DNA of 64,000 nt, from the NCBI GenBank assembly GCA_018398585.1, contig JAGTTD010000003.1, positions 11,850,637-11,914,636 on the forward strand. Reading direction: 5' to 3'. The translations under genes were made by a program, and so were the position numbers. Shown one piece after another: positions 21,236-32,927 of this stretch. Under the pieces are notes generated by a model, which saw nothing but the letters and a program-made list of their open reading frames with translations, searched no databases and was not told where the DNA came from. Position 1 is the first letter of the stretch. Each line of letters begins with the position of its first letter. The stretch is from Simmondsia chinensis. Lineage: Eukaryota; Streptophyta; Magnoliopsida; Caryophyllales; Simmondsiaceae.

Positions 21236-22146
21236 TGATTTTGACAAAAGATTGCTTAGAATTTATATAAACCCTAACTCTAAAAACAAAATCAGATTCA
21301 AACTCAAACAACATTTAACCCTAACCTTAAAAGTCAAATTAGATTCAAACTCAAACAACATTTTAATGACCACTACATTAGAGTCACAAATATAACTTCG
21401 CGTAATTTTGAATCGAATCATTGCCCATAGGATAATTTGAATGCCCAATCATAAGCTCACCAATCTATAGCTTAGGCTTATATAAGCACTAGCCCTAAAA
21501 GCAAAATCAAACTTAAACAATTTTAATGATTTCTACAGAAGATTGCTTAGAATTTATATAAACCCTAACTCTAAAAACATTTAACCCTAACCATAAAAAT
21601 CAAATCAGATTCAAACTCAAACAACATTTAACCTTAACCCTAAGTTAAAACGAAATCATATTCAAAGTCCAACAACATTTAACTCTATCCCTAAAAACCA
21701 AATCAGATTCAAATTCAAACAACATTTAACCTTAACCCTAAAAACAAAATCAGATTTAAAGTGCAACAACATTTAACTCTAACCCTAAAAACCAAATCAG
21801 ATTCAAACTCAAACAACATTTAACCTTAATTCTAAAAACAAAATCAGATTTAAAGTCCAACAACATTTAACTCTAACCCTAAAAACCAAATCAGATTCAA
21901 ACTCAAGCAACATTTAACCTTAACCCTAAAAACCAAATCAGATTCAACCTTAAACAATATTTAATTCTAACCCTAAAAACCAAACCAGATTCAAATTCAA
22001 ACACCAATTAACTCTAACCCTAAAAACCAAACTAGATTCAAACTCAAACAACATTATCCAAAACCTAAAAACTAATCAGATTTTCAAGCAACATCTAACT
22101 CTGATCCTAAAAACCAAATTAGGCTCAAACCCAAACATCTAACTCT
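21191..22146. repeat. 47-bp minisatellite array with CCCTAAA motif
   Basis: About a dozen units of roughly 47 bp follow the pattern AACATTTAACYYTAACCCTA then AAAACCAAATCAGATTCAAA then CTCAAAC. Alternating variants give a 94-bp higher order in places. Most units contain CCCTAAA, the plant telomere word. A 95-bp segment at 21191-21285 recurs near 21483-21580 outside the regular array. The array starts exactly where the gypsy gag fragment ends. Confidence 0.85.
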
Positions 22147-22860
22147 AACTCACAAATTTCGAACAAGCAGAGAGAGAAAGGTGAAGAAAGAGAAGAGGTG
22201 GGGGAGAGAAAGAGAAGGACGGGGGGTACCTGTTGAGCCCGGCGGAGTAGAGTGGTCGAGAGGCAGCGGAGCAGGTGGTCAAGCACGGTGGTCTAGTGAT
22301 GATCGAACCGGTGAGGCGCAAATGAGATTTTAAAGTAAAGAATATGACGGTTTGGGGAAGAGAATGGAAAATGAAGGGGGGATTTAAGAAAATAAAATTA
22401 ACTTTTTAAAATTAAAATTAAATTTTAAAATGAGTGGGAAAGTAAAAATAGAGGAAAAGTAAAATTTTAGTAAATGTGTTTGAAAATATTAGTATATTTA
22501 TATTTGTCATCCATTTTCTTCACACTTGTAAGTGTCAATATTTTTGTTGAGGGTTCTGAGCATTAATAAAATTTAAGTGTCACTAAATTTATTGACGCTT
22601 GGTCCAAACGTCAATAAAAAAGTGTCAAAAAATTGCATTTTTGTTGTAATGGGTCTGGGGTACCTTAAAACACTTAAAATCTCAGAGTATCTGAAAAATA
22701 TATTACCAAACTTCAGAGTACCTGAATCAAATTTTCTCCAAAAAAATTTGAAAAATAAATTATGGAAAAATATTTTTAGGAAGAAGTTTGAAACAATTTT
22801 TTTTCCTAGGATAGTCTTTCTTTATTTTCACTTTTTACCCGTTTTAAGTGATTACCAATA
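22147..22860. other. Possible decayed CACTA-like end and spacer
   Basis: A GA-rich then GC-rich segment (22160-22330) is followed by AT-rich sequence. AAGTGTCA-type words, direct and inverted, cluster at 22520-22630 and end in CATTTTTGTTGTAATG, which read in reverse (CATTACAACAAAAATG) resembles a CACTA terminus. No second end was located. The rest shows nothing assignable. Confidence 0.35.
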
Positions 22861-23067
22861 CGCAAGTTAAGCATACTCGGGCGAGAGTAGCACAAAGATA
22901 GGTGTCCTTCTGGAAAGTCCTCGTATTGCACCCCTCATGTTGGAAGTACTCGAAAACAATCTCTCTTTAGGGTAGCACCCTGAAGGGGGAAGGCTGCGTA
23001 CATCCACCCCTTCCAGACCCTGCTTAGGTGGAAACCCTGGGGGCACTGAGAATGTTGCCCTTTTTGT
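22861..23067 (+). mobile_element. 5'-truncated 5S-headed SINE
   Basis: It begins inside the 5S domain at the A box (CGCAAGTTAAGCATACTCGG), continues through GGGCGAGAGTAGCAC and CTCGTATTGCACCCC, and then has the LINE-like body (AGGGTAGCACCCTGAAGGGG, GAAGGCTGCGTACATCC, CAGACCCTGC). The tail GGGCACTGAGAATGTTGCCC then T-rich sequence is the same type as in the copies at 6.1 and 50.8 kb. Only the last 74 or so bases of the 5S head remain. Confidence 0.85.
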
Positions 23068-23154
23068 TTTAACCAACAATATCCTTTTGTTATTGGTAAT
23101 GTTTATATATATTACATAATCCAATGCATGTAGGGATTATCTGCTTCTACTTCG

Positions 23155-23520
23155 ATAATCTTAACACAATCAATAAACTTTTAATTTGCTAATTATGATC
23201 AATATTTTCTCTATGTTGATACTGCATTGTTTTAAAATGCTCACAAATTAGTTTATAATGTTGTTTGTTAATTTATGATGTGTTTGTTTAGTTATAATAT
23301 TAATTTATTTCACAAATTTTTAAAAAAATTGTCAAAAACTTTGCTATGGAGTTTCATCGTTGGTCATTTCTAGCAAATGATCATTTTATATGGATTTGCA
23401 ATGAATATGCCGCAACAATTTGCTACGAATAGGACAAATGCAAATCCGCAACAATTTGCTTTGGATTTGTAATGGTTATGCCTGTAGCAATTTGCTTCGA
23501 GTATATCCTATGTATATATG
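23155..23520. repeat. Direct-repeat partner of 28835-29200 (subterminal repeats)
   Basis: The stretch shares AATTTGCTAATYATSAT, TATTTTCTCTATRT, TTGTTAATTTAT and AAACTTTGCTATGG with 28835-29040 and contains the same GCAACAATTTGCTACGAAT-type words as the second CACTA-like family. It lies to the left of the CACTA element at 23852, in the same orientation as the right-hand copy. Confidence 0.6.
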
Positions 23521-23851
23521 CACTGCCTGAGAAACCAATCATGTGTTGATAATAAAGTTTAAGTTGTGGTTCTACTTGTGCAAAAACGTAAAGTAACGAT
23601 TATTGATATGGAAAATGGATAGTAACTGAAACAACATACATACTTCAATAACGACTATTTTCTGTTATGTATTTATATCCTGTAAGAAAAAAAACATAGA
23701 TCAATTTATATATGGAGGATCCTTTACCAACAAACAATAGTGATATTTAACTCTTTAAACATTAAGGGGCCTCATTTGCAAGAATACTTCATTCATCTAT
23801 CAACTATATAAGTATTATAATAAAATATGATGATTACATTGGCAGCACCAT

Positions 23852-26800
23852 CACTACAAAAAAAGTGACCATTACCAACAGTAGTATTTCAAGTTCTATT
23901 GGTAATGGTTGTACATTACCAACAGCAAAATGTTACTGTTGGTAATGACTCAAAAGGAGTAGGAAGTGAAAATAATAAAGATCTAATTCCAACAAAAGTA
24001 GATTTCTGTTGGTATTGATGTAGTCAATCCCAATAGAATAGATTTCTGTTGGTATTGACTAGCTCAATACCAACAGAAACAAATTATGTTGCTATTGACC
24101 AGCTCAATGCCAACAGAAATATGTGATGTTGGTATTGACTAGCTTAATCCCAGCAGATGTCTGCAAAATAAATTTTGTTGGTATTAACTAGATCATTACC
24201 AAATAAAATAAATTATGTTGGTATTGACTAATTAGTACCAATAGATGTATTTATCAATAAACAAAATTTTGAAAAAATTAGTAATTATAAAAAATTTTAT
24301 TAGAGCAATTTAGATATTAATGCCGTAAAGTTTGATATATTAATTTTATAGTGCCATTTGTGCAATAATTTTTTAGTTAAAAATATAATTAAAAAATAGT
24401 TTAAATGACGATCTGTATTGGTGTAAGTAGGTTCCATTTTATTCTTTCTTACTGTCATTTAGATGATTTTATAAAATATACATAACTTGTTGTATTAAAA
24501 TATTATTTCACAAAATTTATGAACTAAAAACTTAGTACACTAAACCTCATGCTAGTAATAAGTTATAACTGAACATGTATTTTAAATAATTTATCTTTAA
24601 ATAATAATAATAATAATAATGTTTTCAAAATTTTTTTATTTTCCCTCTTCACTTTCATTGTCCCTCCATTCATTAATTTTATTTTTATATTTATACTTTA
24701 CTTATTATCAAATTCTAACATTCACTTACGTATCCCTACTTTACCCAATCTCTTCCCGAACCACCGGTTACCCTAAACCGTCGATCTTACCAGCTTGCAC
24801 CGGCAACCACCATCCACGAGCTCCCCAATGCTCCACCACAACCACAAACACCACCCATTTACATCCCTAATATCCCCAATTTTTTTTGAACAACCTAATA
24901 TCCCCAATTTGTTTTAAAAAATTCAAGGACTTTGAAAAAAAAAAAGTAATTCAAAAATGAAGTTACTGTTCAAACTTGACCCATCCTCACCTTCTCTCTC
25001 GTTCATCTTCATTTCTCTCTCTCTCTCTGTGACTCAAACTCATATGACGACCCGTCGCCGTCGCAGCCTCGTCGCTCTCCCTGCTCGCCGTCCCGTCGCC
25101 ATCGCCGTCGCCACTCGCCCCGTCACCGTTGTCGCTCGCCACTCATCCTCCATTGCCGCTCGCTCACGACTCTTCTCTCTCTGTTTGCACCTCTCCCTCT
25201 CTTTTTTCGTTCACGTTTTCGTTAGTTTTTTCATTGATTTTTGTTGATTTTTCATATTGCTGTTGATTATGTCTTGAAATTGAACCCTAAATATTGTTTT
25301 AAGGTCAAAGAATGGGAACCCTAGACCTTATTTGCAACTCTTGAGATCAACCGATTTCTTCTTTTGTGAAAATAAACCCTAATTAACTTATATCACTATT
25401 TTTCTTGGGTTACTCTTTATTTTTGTTAATTTAAGTTAAAATAACTCCCAAAGTATAAAACCAACATTGGTGTTGACCTCTCAAGGTTGCCCTTTTCTCC
25501 TTTTGTGGTAAGCTTATATCTATTGGTTGTAAATTTGAGTTATGGATTTCAATTGTTTGAATTGAACGTACTTGACCTTTGTGGTAGTATGTTAAGTTTA
25601 TGATATGCAATCTAGTTAGTTAAGCTAGAACCTTGCTTGGTTGGTTGTGAATTTCATCATTTCTAGAATAATGTTCCAACTTATATGAACTTTGAATTGA
25701 ACTTAACGGGTTAAATTCTATTCTGATAACGTATATGTAAAACAACTCCTGATCAGACTGTCAACCACTAGGTTAATATTTTTGAAAAATTTAATGCTCT
25801 AAAGCTAAACTGGGATGCCACAAACGGTTGAGAAAGATTTGAGGCCTTAGTTGCTGATTTCATAGTTGATAGTTTCATAACATATGACTTCGAGCTCAAA
25901 TGTAAAAATTTAGCTAAAAAGTTATGTTTTGGTAATTGGTATTGGAATATCATGTTGAGCATATCATTTTGGCATGTCTAATCATTTTTCTCTGTTTATT
26001 ATTTTTTAGAATTAGTTGAAATGTTGTGAAATACCTTGGATTAGTATTCTATTATTTCAGTTAGGCCTTCAAATCAATGCCCTAAGGTAAGCCTTTTTAC
26101 AGTTCATCGAATACTTACTGATTGGTTTATTAGCATAGCAACTTTCTATGTTCTTCATATATTTCTTGTCATTATGAAAGTTTATGAGCATAGTGTGTAT
26201 GATTTTTTTAGGATACGGGGTTAAATTAACAAACTTCAATAGGTTTGTGCAAGTAATCTACTCTTTATATGTTATCTCTTGTTCTTTTATCAATAACTAT
26301 ATTAAAATGTGAAACATCCATGGGCTCTTGAATATATGTTTTAGTCTCTAGAGTTTTGAAACTATACTCTAAATACCTACTTCTAACTTTCCATCATGTC
26401 TTGCTTTCATTTTGTTATACAAGAAATGATTTGCCTATGTTCTTTGACATGGCACTCAGAACCATGTAAGTTTCTGAGACTTAGTTTAGTGCAAATGTAA
26501 TGGGCATTTGATTCTATGGTTATAATTCTTATGTCCACTAAACGATTCTTAGATACTAAGGTACATATGTATTGGGCATTTGCTTCTAGTGAATTTGATT
26601 TCCTGCTTCAAAACCTTTTTGATGAACCATTGTTGCATAAAGTCTAATTTTGTATATTTCAGCAATCAGTTGTGCTTTATTCCCTTGCTTCCAAAGAACT
26701 ATTTTTCCTGAATAAGTGTTGAGGTTTCTTTTTGCAGTTATTCTGATTTTGGTGTATGCTCTTGTTTCTTGTTATTCATCTTGAATTAATTATCTTGTAG

Positions 26801-28740
26801 GTCTTGTTGACAGGATTTAGAAGCCTTCCACCACTTTTTGAAGCCACTCCTAGTGACGTTCATGGATTAACATTAGCAAGTAAGTATATTAACTAGTATT
26901 TCTGTGATATAAGCGAGTGAATCATATTGAGTGGATCATTTATTTGGCGTTTTTATTCTTTCTGTGATATAATTGAGTGAATCATATTGACTATTGCTGC
27001 TTCTTAGAAACATTTTCTCCATTGGACTCAAATTTAGGTAACTCTGAAATGTACTGTAAATGGTTATAATGAAATAGATGTACTCAAGGTAGTTATGTGT
27101 TACTTGTGTTTAATTTGATGCCAAGGAGAAACCTAGTGATATGTTGGTTGTGTTCATTCCCTGTTTAAGAAGCCATTGTTTTGGAAAATGTATTTCGCAA
27201 GTTCGTGAATATAGGCACCCAAGCAAACTGTTATATAGTTTGGTGGATTTTGATAGATTACAAAACCTTTTTCTTCATATGTTTGATACATTGGAAGCTA
27301 AATAGGGTTTGCAAATAAAGATTTTCAGCTATGTTTGTGTCTGCTAGATTGGGTTTACTTTTGAAAGATTCATCCTTTATAACTAGCAAAGACTAGAAAC
27401 TGTCTATACATAACTGGTTTTAGATGCGAATACTGATATATATAGTTCAGTTGTTTGTGTCTATGTATGACGTTTTAGATGTATTTATGAAGTATAATAA
27501 ATTCATTTTTCATGTGATAATACTGCAGTTTGGTGAACATTTCTTGGGGGACAACTGCATTTGAGGGAAATATACATTGACATTATTGATGCTTATGAGT
27601 TAATAACCATATTAATTGGGAGCTCACATTCTTATGATTGTTTACCAATGAATAGCTCTAGAATGCATATGAATTTGCATGAGTTAGTACATGATGGTTG
27701 TAAGTTAAGAGATGTAGAGGAAATCATGACATACTCCTTTCCAAATTCAGATATACGAGTTGAACTTTCTATTACATTATGCAAATATGAATGCTTTAGT
27801 ATCATAATATATTCCAATTGAAAGTCATGTTCTCTATTTATTAAGGAAATCCTTATGATGTTGTGTATGGGCTCTATGACAATGTTTTAGTGTAACAATT
27901 TGCCTTTATGCTAAAAAATTGAGATCGAGCTTATGTTGTTGTTTAATGTCTCTATTGGTCATTGTCATAGGAAAATGGAAGATCATTGGATGATGAGCTT
28001 AATCACGAATGTGAAGAGGAAGATTTGCCGATGAAGATTATGTGTAGGAAGATGTATGATGTTGGTTGTTCTTGTTGTAGACAATTTACTTAGAACTTTT
28101 TGGTAGATGATGGATTTTTCTTTTTAGCTATTTGTACTGGTCAGATTAGATTTTGGATGGAGTTATAGATTTGTATTGGATACTTTCCTTTTGTTGTGGA
28201 TTAAACATGGATGGAGTTGTATACATTTTGGATGCAATGATAGATTTGATTATATAAATTGGTAAATTGTTGTGACGAGGTAATGCCACCCACAAACTAT
28301 GTTTTTGATGTAGAGAGTAGCAATATGAAATTATTGTTGGTAATAACAAAATAAGTCTTTCGTAGCATACCTTTTGCCAATAGACATTGTTTTGTTGGTA
28401 AAACTTTTACCAACAGAAAATTTTTTGTTGGTATATCATTTACCAATAAAGAATTTGTTATTGGTAATATCCTTTACCAATAGAAAATATTTTGTTGGTA
28501 ATACCCTTTACCGACAAAAAGCTTTTGCTGGTATAACTTTTACCAACAAATAAACAATTGTAGCTATTGTAAAGGTATTACTAACAACTTCAAATTTCTG
28601 TTGGTAAAGCCTTTACCAATAGAGGCAATACCAATAGCTTACCAACAAACCGATTTCTGTTGGTAAAGCCTTTACCAACAGAAAAATTGCCATTGCCAAC
28701 AACAATCCTGCTGTTGGTAGTAGTCACTTTTTTTGTAGTG
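23852..28740. mobile_element. CACTA DNA transposon, 4,889 bp, non-autonomous
   Basis: The ends are CACTACAAAAAAAGTGAC and its inverted copy GTCACTTTTTTTGTAGTG. The 3-bp duplication CAT (23849-23851 and 28741-28743) is what CACTA transposases make. Both subterminal regions (23870-24240 and 28380-28720) contain many direct and inverted ATTACCAACAG/CTGTTGGTAAT words. The interior has no transposase domain. It holds a CT-rich leader and a GC-rich arginine-rich frame (25045-25170), then AT-rich, intron-like DNA, and near 27970-28090 a short acidic frame (GSLDDELNHECEEEDLP) followed by a GGATGGAGTT-rich 3' region. This may be the remains of a second CACTA gene or of captured host DNA. Confidence 0.85.
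24957..25247 (+). other. GC-rich open frame inside CACTA element, unrecognised
   Basis: A 96-residue frame begins MKLLFKLDPSS, has a hydrophobic serine/leucine stretch, then an arginine- and alanine-rich part (TTRRRRSLVALPARRP), then a hydrophobic end. The middle is made of CGTCGCC-type repeats. No family is recognised. Composition differs sharply from its AT-rich surroundings, as expected for a captured 5' exon or CpG-rich leader. Protein coding is doubtful. Confidence 0.3.
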
Positions 28741-28834
28741 CATCTTACGCTCCATTAGAATGATTTTGTTTTATTGAGCCTAAATATCGTACGTAATCTA
28801 TTGTGTGCAGGGAATGTTTGATTCTCCTCCAACA

Positions 28835-29802
28835 ATCTTAACTTGCACACCATTGATAAAATTTGAATTTGCTAATCATCATTAATATTTTCTCTATATC
28901 AATATTGCTTTATTTTGAAATGCTTACAAATTATTTTACAATAGTGTTTGTTAATTTATAACAAGTTTATTTTGTTATAATATTTATTTATTTTCACAAA
29001 TTTTAAAAAAGTCAAAAAATTTGCTATGGTGTAGCATTGCAAATCCGTAACAAATGAGGATTTGCTACGGATTTACAACTAACAAGGCTGTAGCAATTTG
29101 TTTCAGATAGGGTTGTTGCAAATCTGCAGCAATTTACTTCAAGTATGCAACGATTAAGCTCGTAGCAATTTGCTACGAATAAGGCCGTTACAAATCCATA
29201 GCAAAAAATGAGGATTTGCAGCGGTTGTAGCCATAGCCAATTGCTACGACACCAGCCATTGCAAATCCATATCTTTAGGTACACATTTGCAACAATTTTG
29301 TCACAAGAAGCACCGTATGAAATTTTCCTTTGCAATGTCATTGCTTTTCCATCGCAAATGTGTTTTTTTTAATTAATTTCTAACAATATTGTTTTGCTAG
29401 AATATCAATTTATTTTTGCAAATTTTTATAAGAATGTCAAAAACTTTGTTACGAAGTAGAGCCATTGCAGATATGTAGCTAGTGAAGATTTGCTACAGAT
29501 TTCCAATGGCTAGGGATGTAGCAATTTGCTACGGATTTAGTTGTTGCAAAGTCCTAGCAATTTCCTATGAATTTACAATGGCTTTAATTGTAGCACATTG
29601 CTATGACCTTATCCATTGCAAATTTGTAGCAAATGCTATGGATTGCAACAATTTTGTCACAAATTTGTGTTGTATGAAATATCCGCTGCAAAATGTGCCG
29701 ATTTCAAAGCCGCTACAAATCCTTATGAGATTCGTTGCAAATTTGCTACAGATTTTGGTCATAGCAAATATCCGTCACTAATTGCGCGTTTTCTAGTAGT
29801 CG
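28835..29802. mobile_element. Subterminal array and end of a second CACTA-like family
   Basis: Dozens of drifting words such as GCTACGGATTTGCAACGG and TTTGCTACRGATTT fill 29020-29790 in both orientations. The right end is GCGCGTTTTCTAGTAGT, close to the common plant CACTA terminus read outward (GCGTTTTCTTGTAGTG). The left part is repeated at 23155-23520. No complete partner end was found, so it is a fragment or is rearranged. It stops abruptly against a gypsy reverse-transcriptase fragment. Confidence 0.55.
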
Positions 29803-30086
29803 TGACCAATAAGGCCAAATGCACGTTCGGAGCCTGCCAAATTGAGTACCTCGGTCACTTTGTATTCGGTAGTGGGGTAGCTGCCGATCCTACCGAGTTG
29901 GCGGCTGTAGCAGATTGGCCTAGACCTACCAATATTAAGCAACTTTGTGGATTCCTTGGGCTATCCGGTTATTACAAACGTTTAATTGCTCAATACGAGG
30001 CAATTGCTCATCCCTTAACTGAATTGCTGAAGAAGGATAACTTTGGGTGGAACTCTGAGGCTAAATCCGCCTTCCTTGGGCTATCG
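29803..30086 (+). pseudogene. Ty3/gypsy reverse transcriptase fragment
   Basis: The peptide KAKCTFGACQIEYLGHFV, then AVADWPRPTNIKQLCGFL, GYYKRLIAQYEAIAHPL and TELLKKDNFGWNSEA, is the segment of gypsy polymerase that joins the RT thumb to RNase H. It is open from end to end but is only about 95 residues. The first bases follow directly after the CACTA-like terminus. The last 14 bases, TTCCTTGGGCTATC, repeat the sequence at 29952-29965, so the right border is a rearrangement rather than a natural element end. Confidence 0.85.
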
Positions 30087-30679
30087 TGATAGAGGTGACG
30101 GTAAGCGAGGGTTTTGAATCTAGTGAGCGATAGAGCATAGTGGTGGTGCGACGGTGGTTTCTAGTGGTCGTGGACTCGAAAGTCGGTGGTTCTCGCGGTG
30201 GTTCGAGGTGATTGATGGCGTCGAAGACCTCCGAGCAGTGGTTTGAGCGAGAGGCAGTGATGGCTCGTGAAACCACATGAGAGTGGCTAAGTGAAGTGCA
30301 GTGACAGTGGTTCAATGCCTGACATGCGCCGGAGTCTGGTGGTTCACGGTTACCGGTGACGGCCATGGCTGACAGAGAGTGGAAGAAGAAACAGTGGTGC
30401 GGAGCTAAATTTTGCTTCTTACATACGCTAGGATTTTCTGTTTAAGGGTCAAACGGGTTGTGTTGGACGAGTTTTGGATAGCATATTTGGGTGGATCCTC
30501 AAATTTCTATTAGATCTAAATTAAAAATTCTCGGGTGGTTTAGTCTGATAATGGTAAATAATCTAATCAGACACCAAGTGGGCGAATTAAAAATTCTCGT
30601 GTGGGGCCTGGTTGTATTGGGTCTGATTTATGAGGTATAGGGTTAGGCCAATCCTATTCAGGCCTATATCATACTAAAG
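30087..30679. other. GC-rich then AT-rich segment without clear gene
   Basis: The first 270 bases are rich in GGTGG and GTGGTTC words and are open on both strands, but no domain is visible. The second half (from about 30460, TGTTGGACGAG) may be the upstream part of the copia LTR that continues at 30680. Confidence 0.4.
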
Positions 30680-30933
30680 TTTAGAGTGGGAGGCTATATA
30701 TATGTAGGGACATATATGTTACCATTAAGGTTTGAGTTAGGGTCTAAGAGGATCGAGAGTTGAGAGATGTCTCATGTAAAATCCAATAATATTAATGAAT
30801 TATTGTGCTTCCCTTCGTGGATATAGGTATTGGCTGAACCACATAAATTCTGGTGTTTTCCTCTATCTCCTCTCGTATATGATTGTACTTTGATTAGCGT
30901 TTAGTTGGGTGATTATAATATTTGGTATCAGCG
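30680..30933 (+). repeat. Second copy of copia LTR with primer-binding site
   Basis: It is closely similar to 16139-16389 over its whole length and is followed by TGGTATCAGCG (from 30923), the same primer-binding position. No gag start follows, so it is a solo-like or truncated copy. The LTR may start further left, near 30460. Confidence 0.7.
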
Positions 30934-32340
30934 TCCCTGCAAAGACCAACTTAAATCTATTTAAGCCAATATAATAATGATAAAATTCAGCCATTCATCC
31001 GAAGCTCGTAAGATGACATTCACCAAAGTAAATGGTCTACCCCAAATAATTGTTCCGACTGTAGCTCTGAGTAAATGGGGAAGGAATTTGAAATAGCCCA
31101 TTTATTCTACACACTCCAATTCAGAAACTCTCAATTTTGATTAATAACACAGTGGCAATCCAGTGTTGGTCAGAGGCATGTGGAGAGATACTGGGTGTTT
31201 CCTTAAAATGTCAAGAAGCCAAGGCTAAAAGAACCAATGGAACTAAATTATTGGAAATAACAACTAGATGTTCAAGTATGTATGACCGATACAACTTAAA
31301 CAGTTAATACATTCTAACCATAATAATCTCAAAAAATATCATTAGTATGACCTTTTTGGGGTAGCAACGTTACATTCTTAGGTTTAACTTAACAACATCT
31401 CATAAAATGGAATGGGTCTTGATGTATCGCTTTAGTTTTCAGTGGCCGTTGTATCACTCCTTTTTTGAATGAATAATAGTCTTAACTACTACTACCCCCC
31501 CCCCCCCCCCCCCCCCCCCAACCAAAAAAAAAAAAAAAAAAACCACATAACAACACAAAGGATATAAATAAGGCAAATTAATATTAGTCAAAAATGCTTC
31601 CATTAAAATGAAAAAGAATTGTTTTTTTACCGCGAAAAAGCAACATGTATTAGGAGGAGAAATTCATAATTCGATTATTTTTAAAGTGTATATTTAAATG
31701 CTTTTGTAAAAAAGAAGCACATTGGTTGCTAATTAATGGATGTACTACACGTATTCAACAACTTGAAGACTTTGAATGGGTTAAAAATACTTTAGAAAAC
31801 CAACTTCAAGACTTTTGAGTACTCAACATATATGGCCTAATGTAAACAAGTAGTTATCAACTTATTACATACACATCGATCATGTTATTAATTCCATATT
31901 TGTAATAATTAATCGTTATGGGAATAGGTATAATAGATCAATTTCTACTTTTTCCCAAAAGAACAAAGGTTTACTTTTCCACTTTATTTACTTTGGTGAA
32001 TATAATGATAACTGCAAGAAACATTAAACCAAAAATTTTTAGAGCATGCACATAATTCATAAGATTAGTGTTAGATTATGGTCCCATGAAATTTGATATT
32101 CACTATAGGATGTAACTGAGTTATGTAAGTTCATCAGTAATAATAGGCTGGAGCATATTGACTTAAAATAAAGGGTAAAATCGTCCGAGAATTTCTATTT
32201 GGGAAATTATGATGTCGTTTGCCGGTTTTAGCCACCCGCCTTGTTTAGGCTCGTTGGAGGCAAACTTGGATGATTATATCCTAATTTGGGAATAGAAATT
32301 ATAGACGATTTTATTGATTTGAAATTGGGTTTTAAAATGG
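30934..32340. other. Gene-free AT-rich region with C/A homopolymers
   Basis: A 25-nt C run (31495-31519) is followed closely by an 18-nt A run. A short open minus-strand frame at 30970-31080 ends IWGRPFTLVNVILRASDEW and a hydrophobic tail; I do not recognise it. The remainder shows no domains and no paired repeats. Confidence 0.4.
31495..31519. repeat. Poly-C tract, 25 nt
   Basis: The run of C is followed by AACC and a run of 18 A. It is not inside a recognised element. Confidence 0.9.
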
Positions 32341-32464
32341 GTAAAAGATTTGAAAAATATATTGTATTTTTTGGGTAAAAATAATATCAGGTTTGTTTTA
32401 CTTGTGGGGTATTACCCGTTATACCCGATTTCCCATACCCGATGCCAGCTAGCCCGTATCATCA

Positions 32465-32530
32465 GATCGAGACACGTGTCTAGAGCGGCTCCGTTGGATG
32501 AGATGTACTACACTGTTGCTTTATATACCC
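32465..32530 (+). promoter_or_regulatory. Promoter-like segment (G-box and TATA)
   Basis: ACACGTGT at about 32472-32479 is a G-box/ABRE core, and TTTATATACC at about 32520-32529 is a good plant TATA box. A purine-rich leader follows and then an ATG in a favourable context (AAAACATGGAG) at 32655. It could be a host promoter or an LTR promoter, since both use this layout. Confidence 0.35.
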
Positions 32531-32654
32531 TTTTGGTTAGGGTTTTACTAAGATGGGGAATTACAGATGAAAAACAATGAGCAAAAGTGAAATGTGAAGG
32601 AAGTGATTTTGGGGTTTCTCTGAAACGAATTCGCAGAGAGAGAAAGAAGAAAAC

Positions 32655-32927
32655 ATGGAGGAGAAAGAGGGCTTTCTAGTGAGAGAAAGTTCAGATGTGA
32701 GAGAGAGAGAGCTTGTAGACCGGAGTTGGAGGCTGAAGACGAAGAAGGTGGTGAACCTTTGGAGCTCGGGATGCTTGGTTCAAGGCGATGCATCGTCCCA
32801 AATGAGGTCTTCTTCAACGATACAGCTAGGGTTTGGGGCTCTAGGCTGGTCTTCGCTCATGTCGCTCGGTTATGACTTTTCTCTTGTTCTTTCTCGTTTT
32901 CTTGCTTTAATCTCTGTTATGGTTTAG
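32655..32927 (+). CDS. Hypothetical protein, possible first exon
   Basis: The frame encodes 90 residues starting MEEKEGFLVRESSDVRERELV, with charged N-terminal and hydrophobic C-terminal parts, and lies downstream of a G-box and TATA box. No family is recognised. The following 200 bases are GC-richer than the surroundings and contain possible GT donor sites, so a spliced gene fragment is conceivable. It is just as possible that this is the transcribed leader of an LTR element. Codon content does not settle it. Confidence 0.25.
   Translation: MEEKEGFLVRESSDVRERELVDRSWRLKTKKVVNLWSSGCLVQGDASSQMRSSSTIQLGFGALGWSSLMSLGYDFSLVLSRFLALISVMV

Noticed and set aside
21191..22146. A CRISPR-like or true telomeric array
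   Set aside because: Units are adjacent without unique spacers, and the telomere word occurs once per 47 bp rather than as a continuous (CCCTAAA)n tract.
24957..25247. A confirmed arginine-rich nuclear protein
   Set aside because: The basic part is made of CGTCGCC repeats in one frame only. Without a family match it is listed only as an unrecognised frame.
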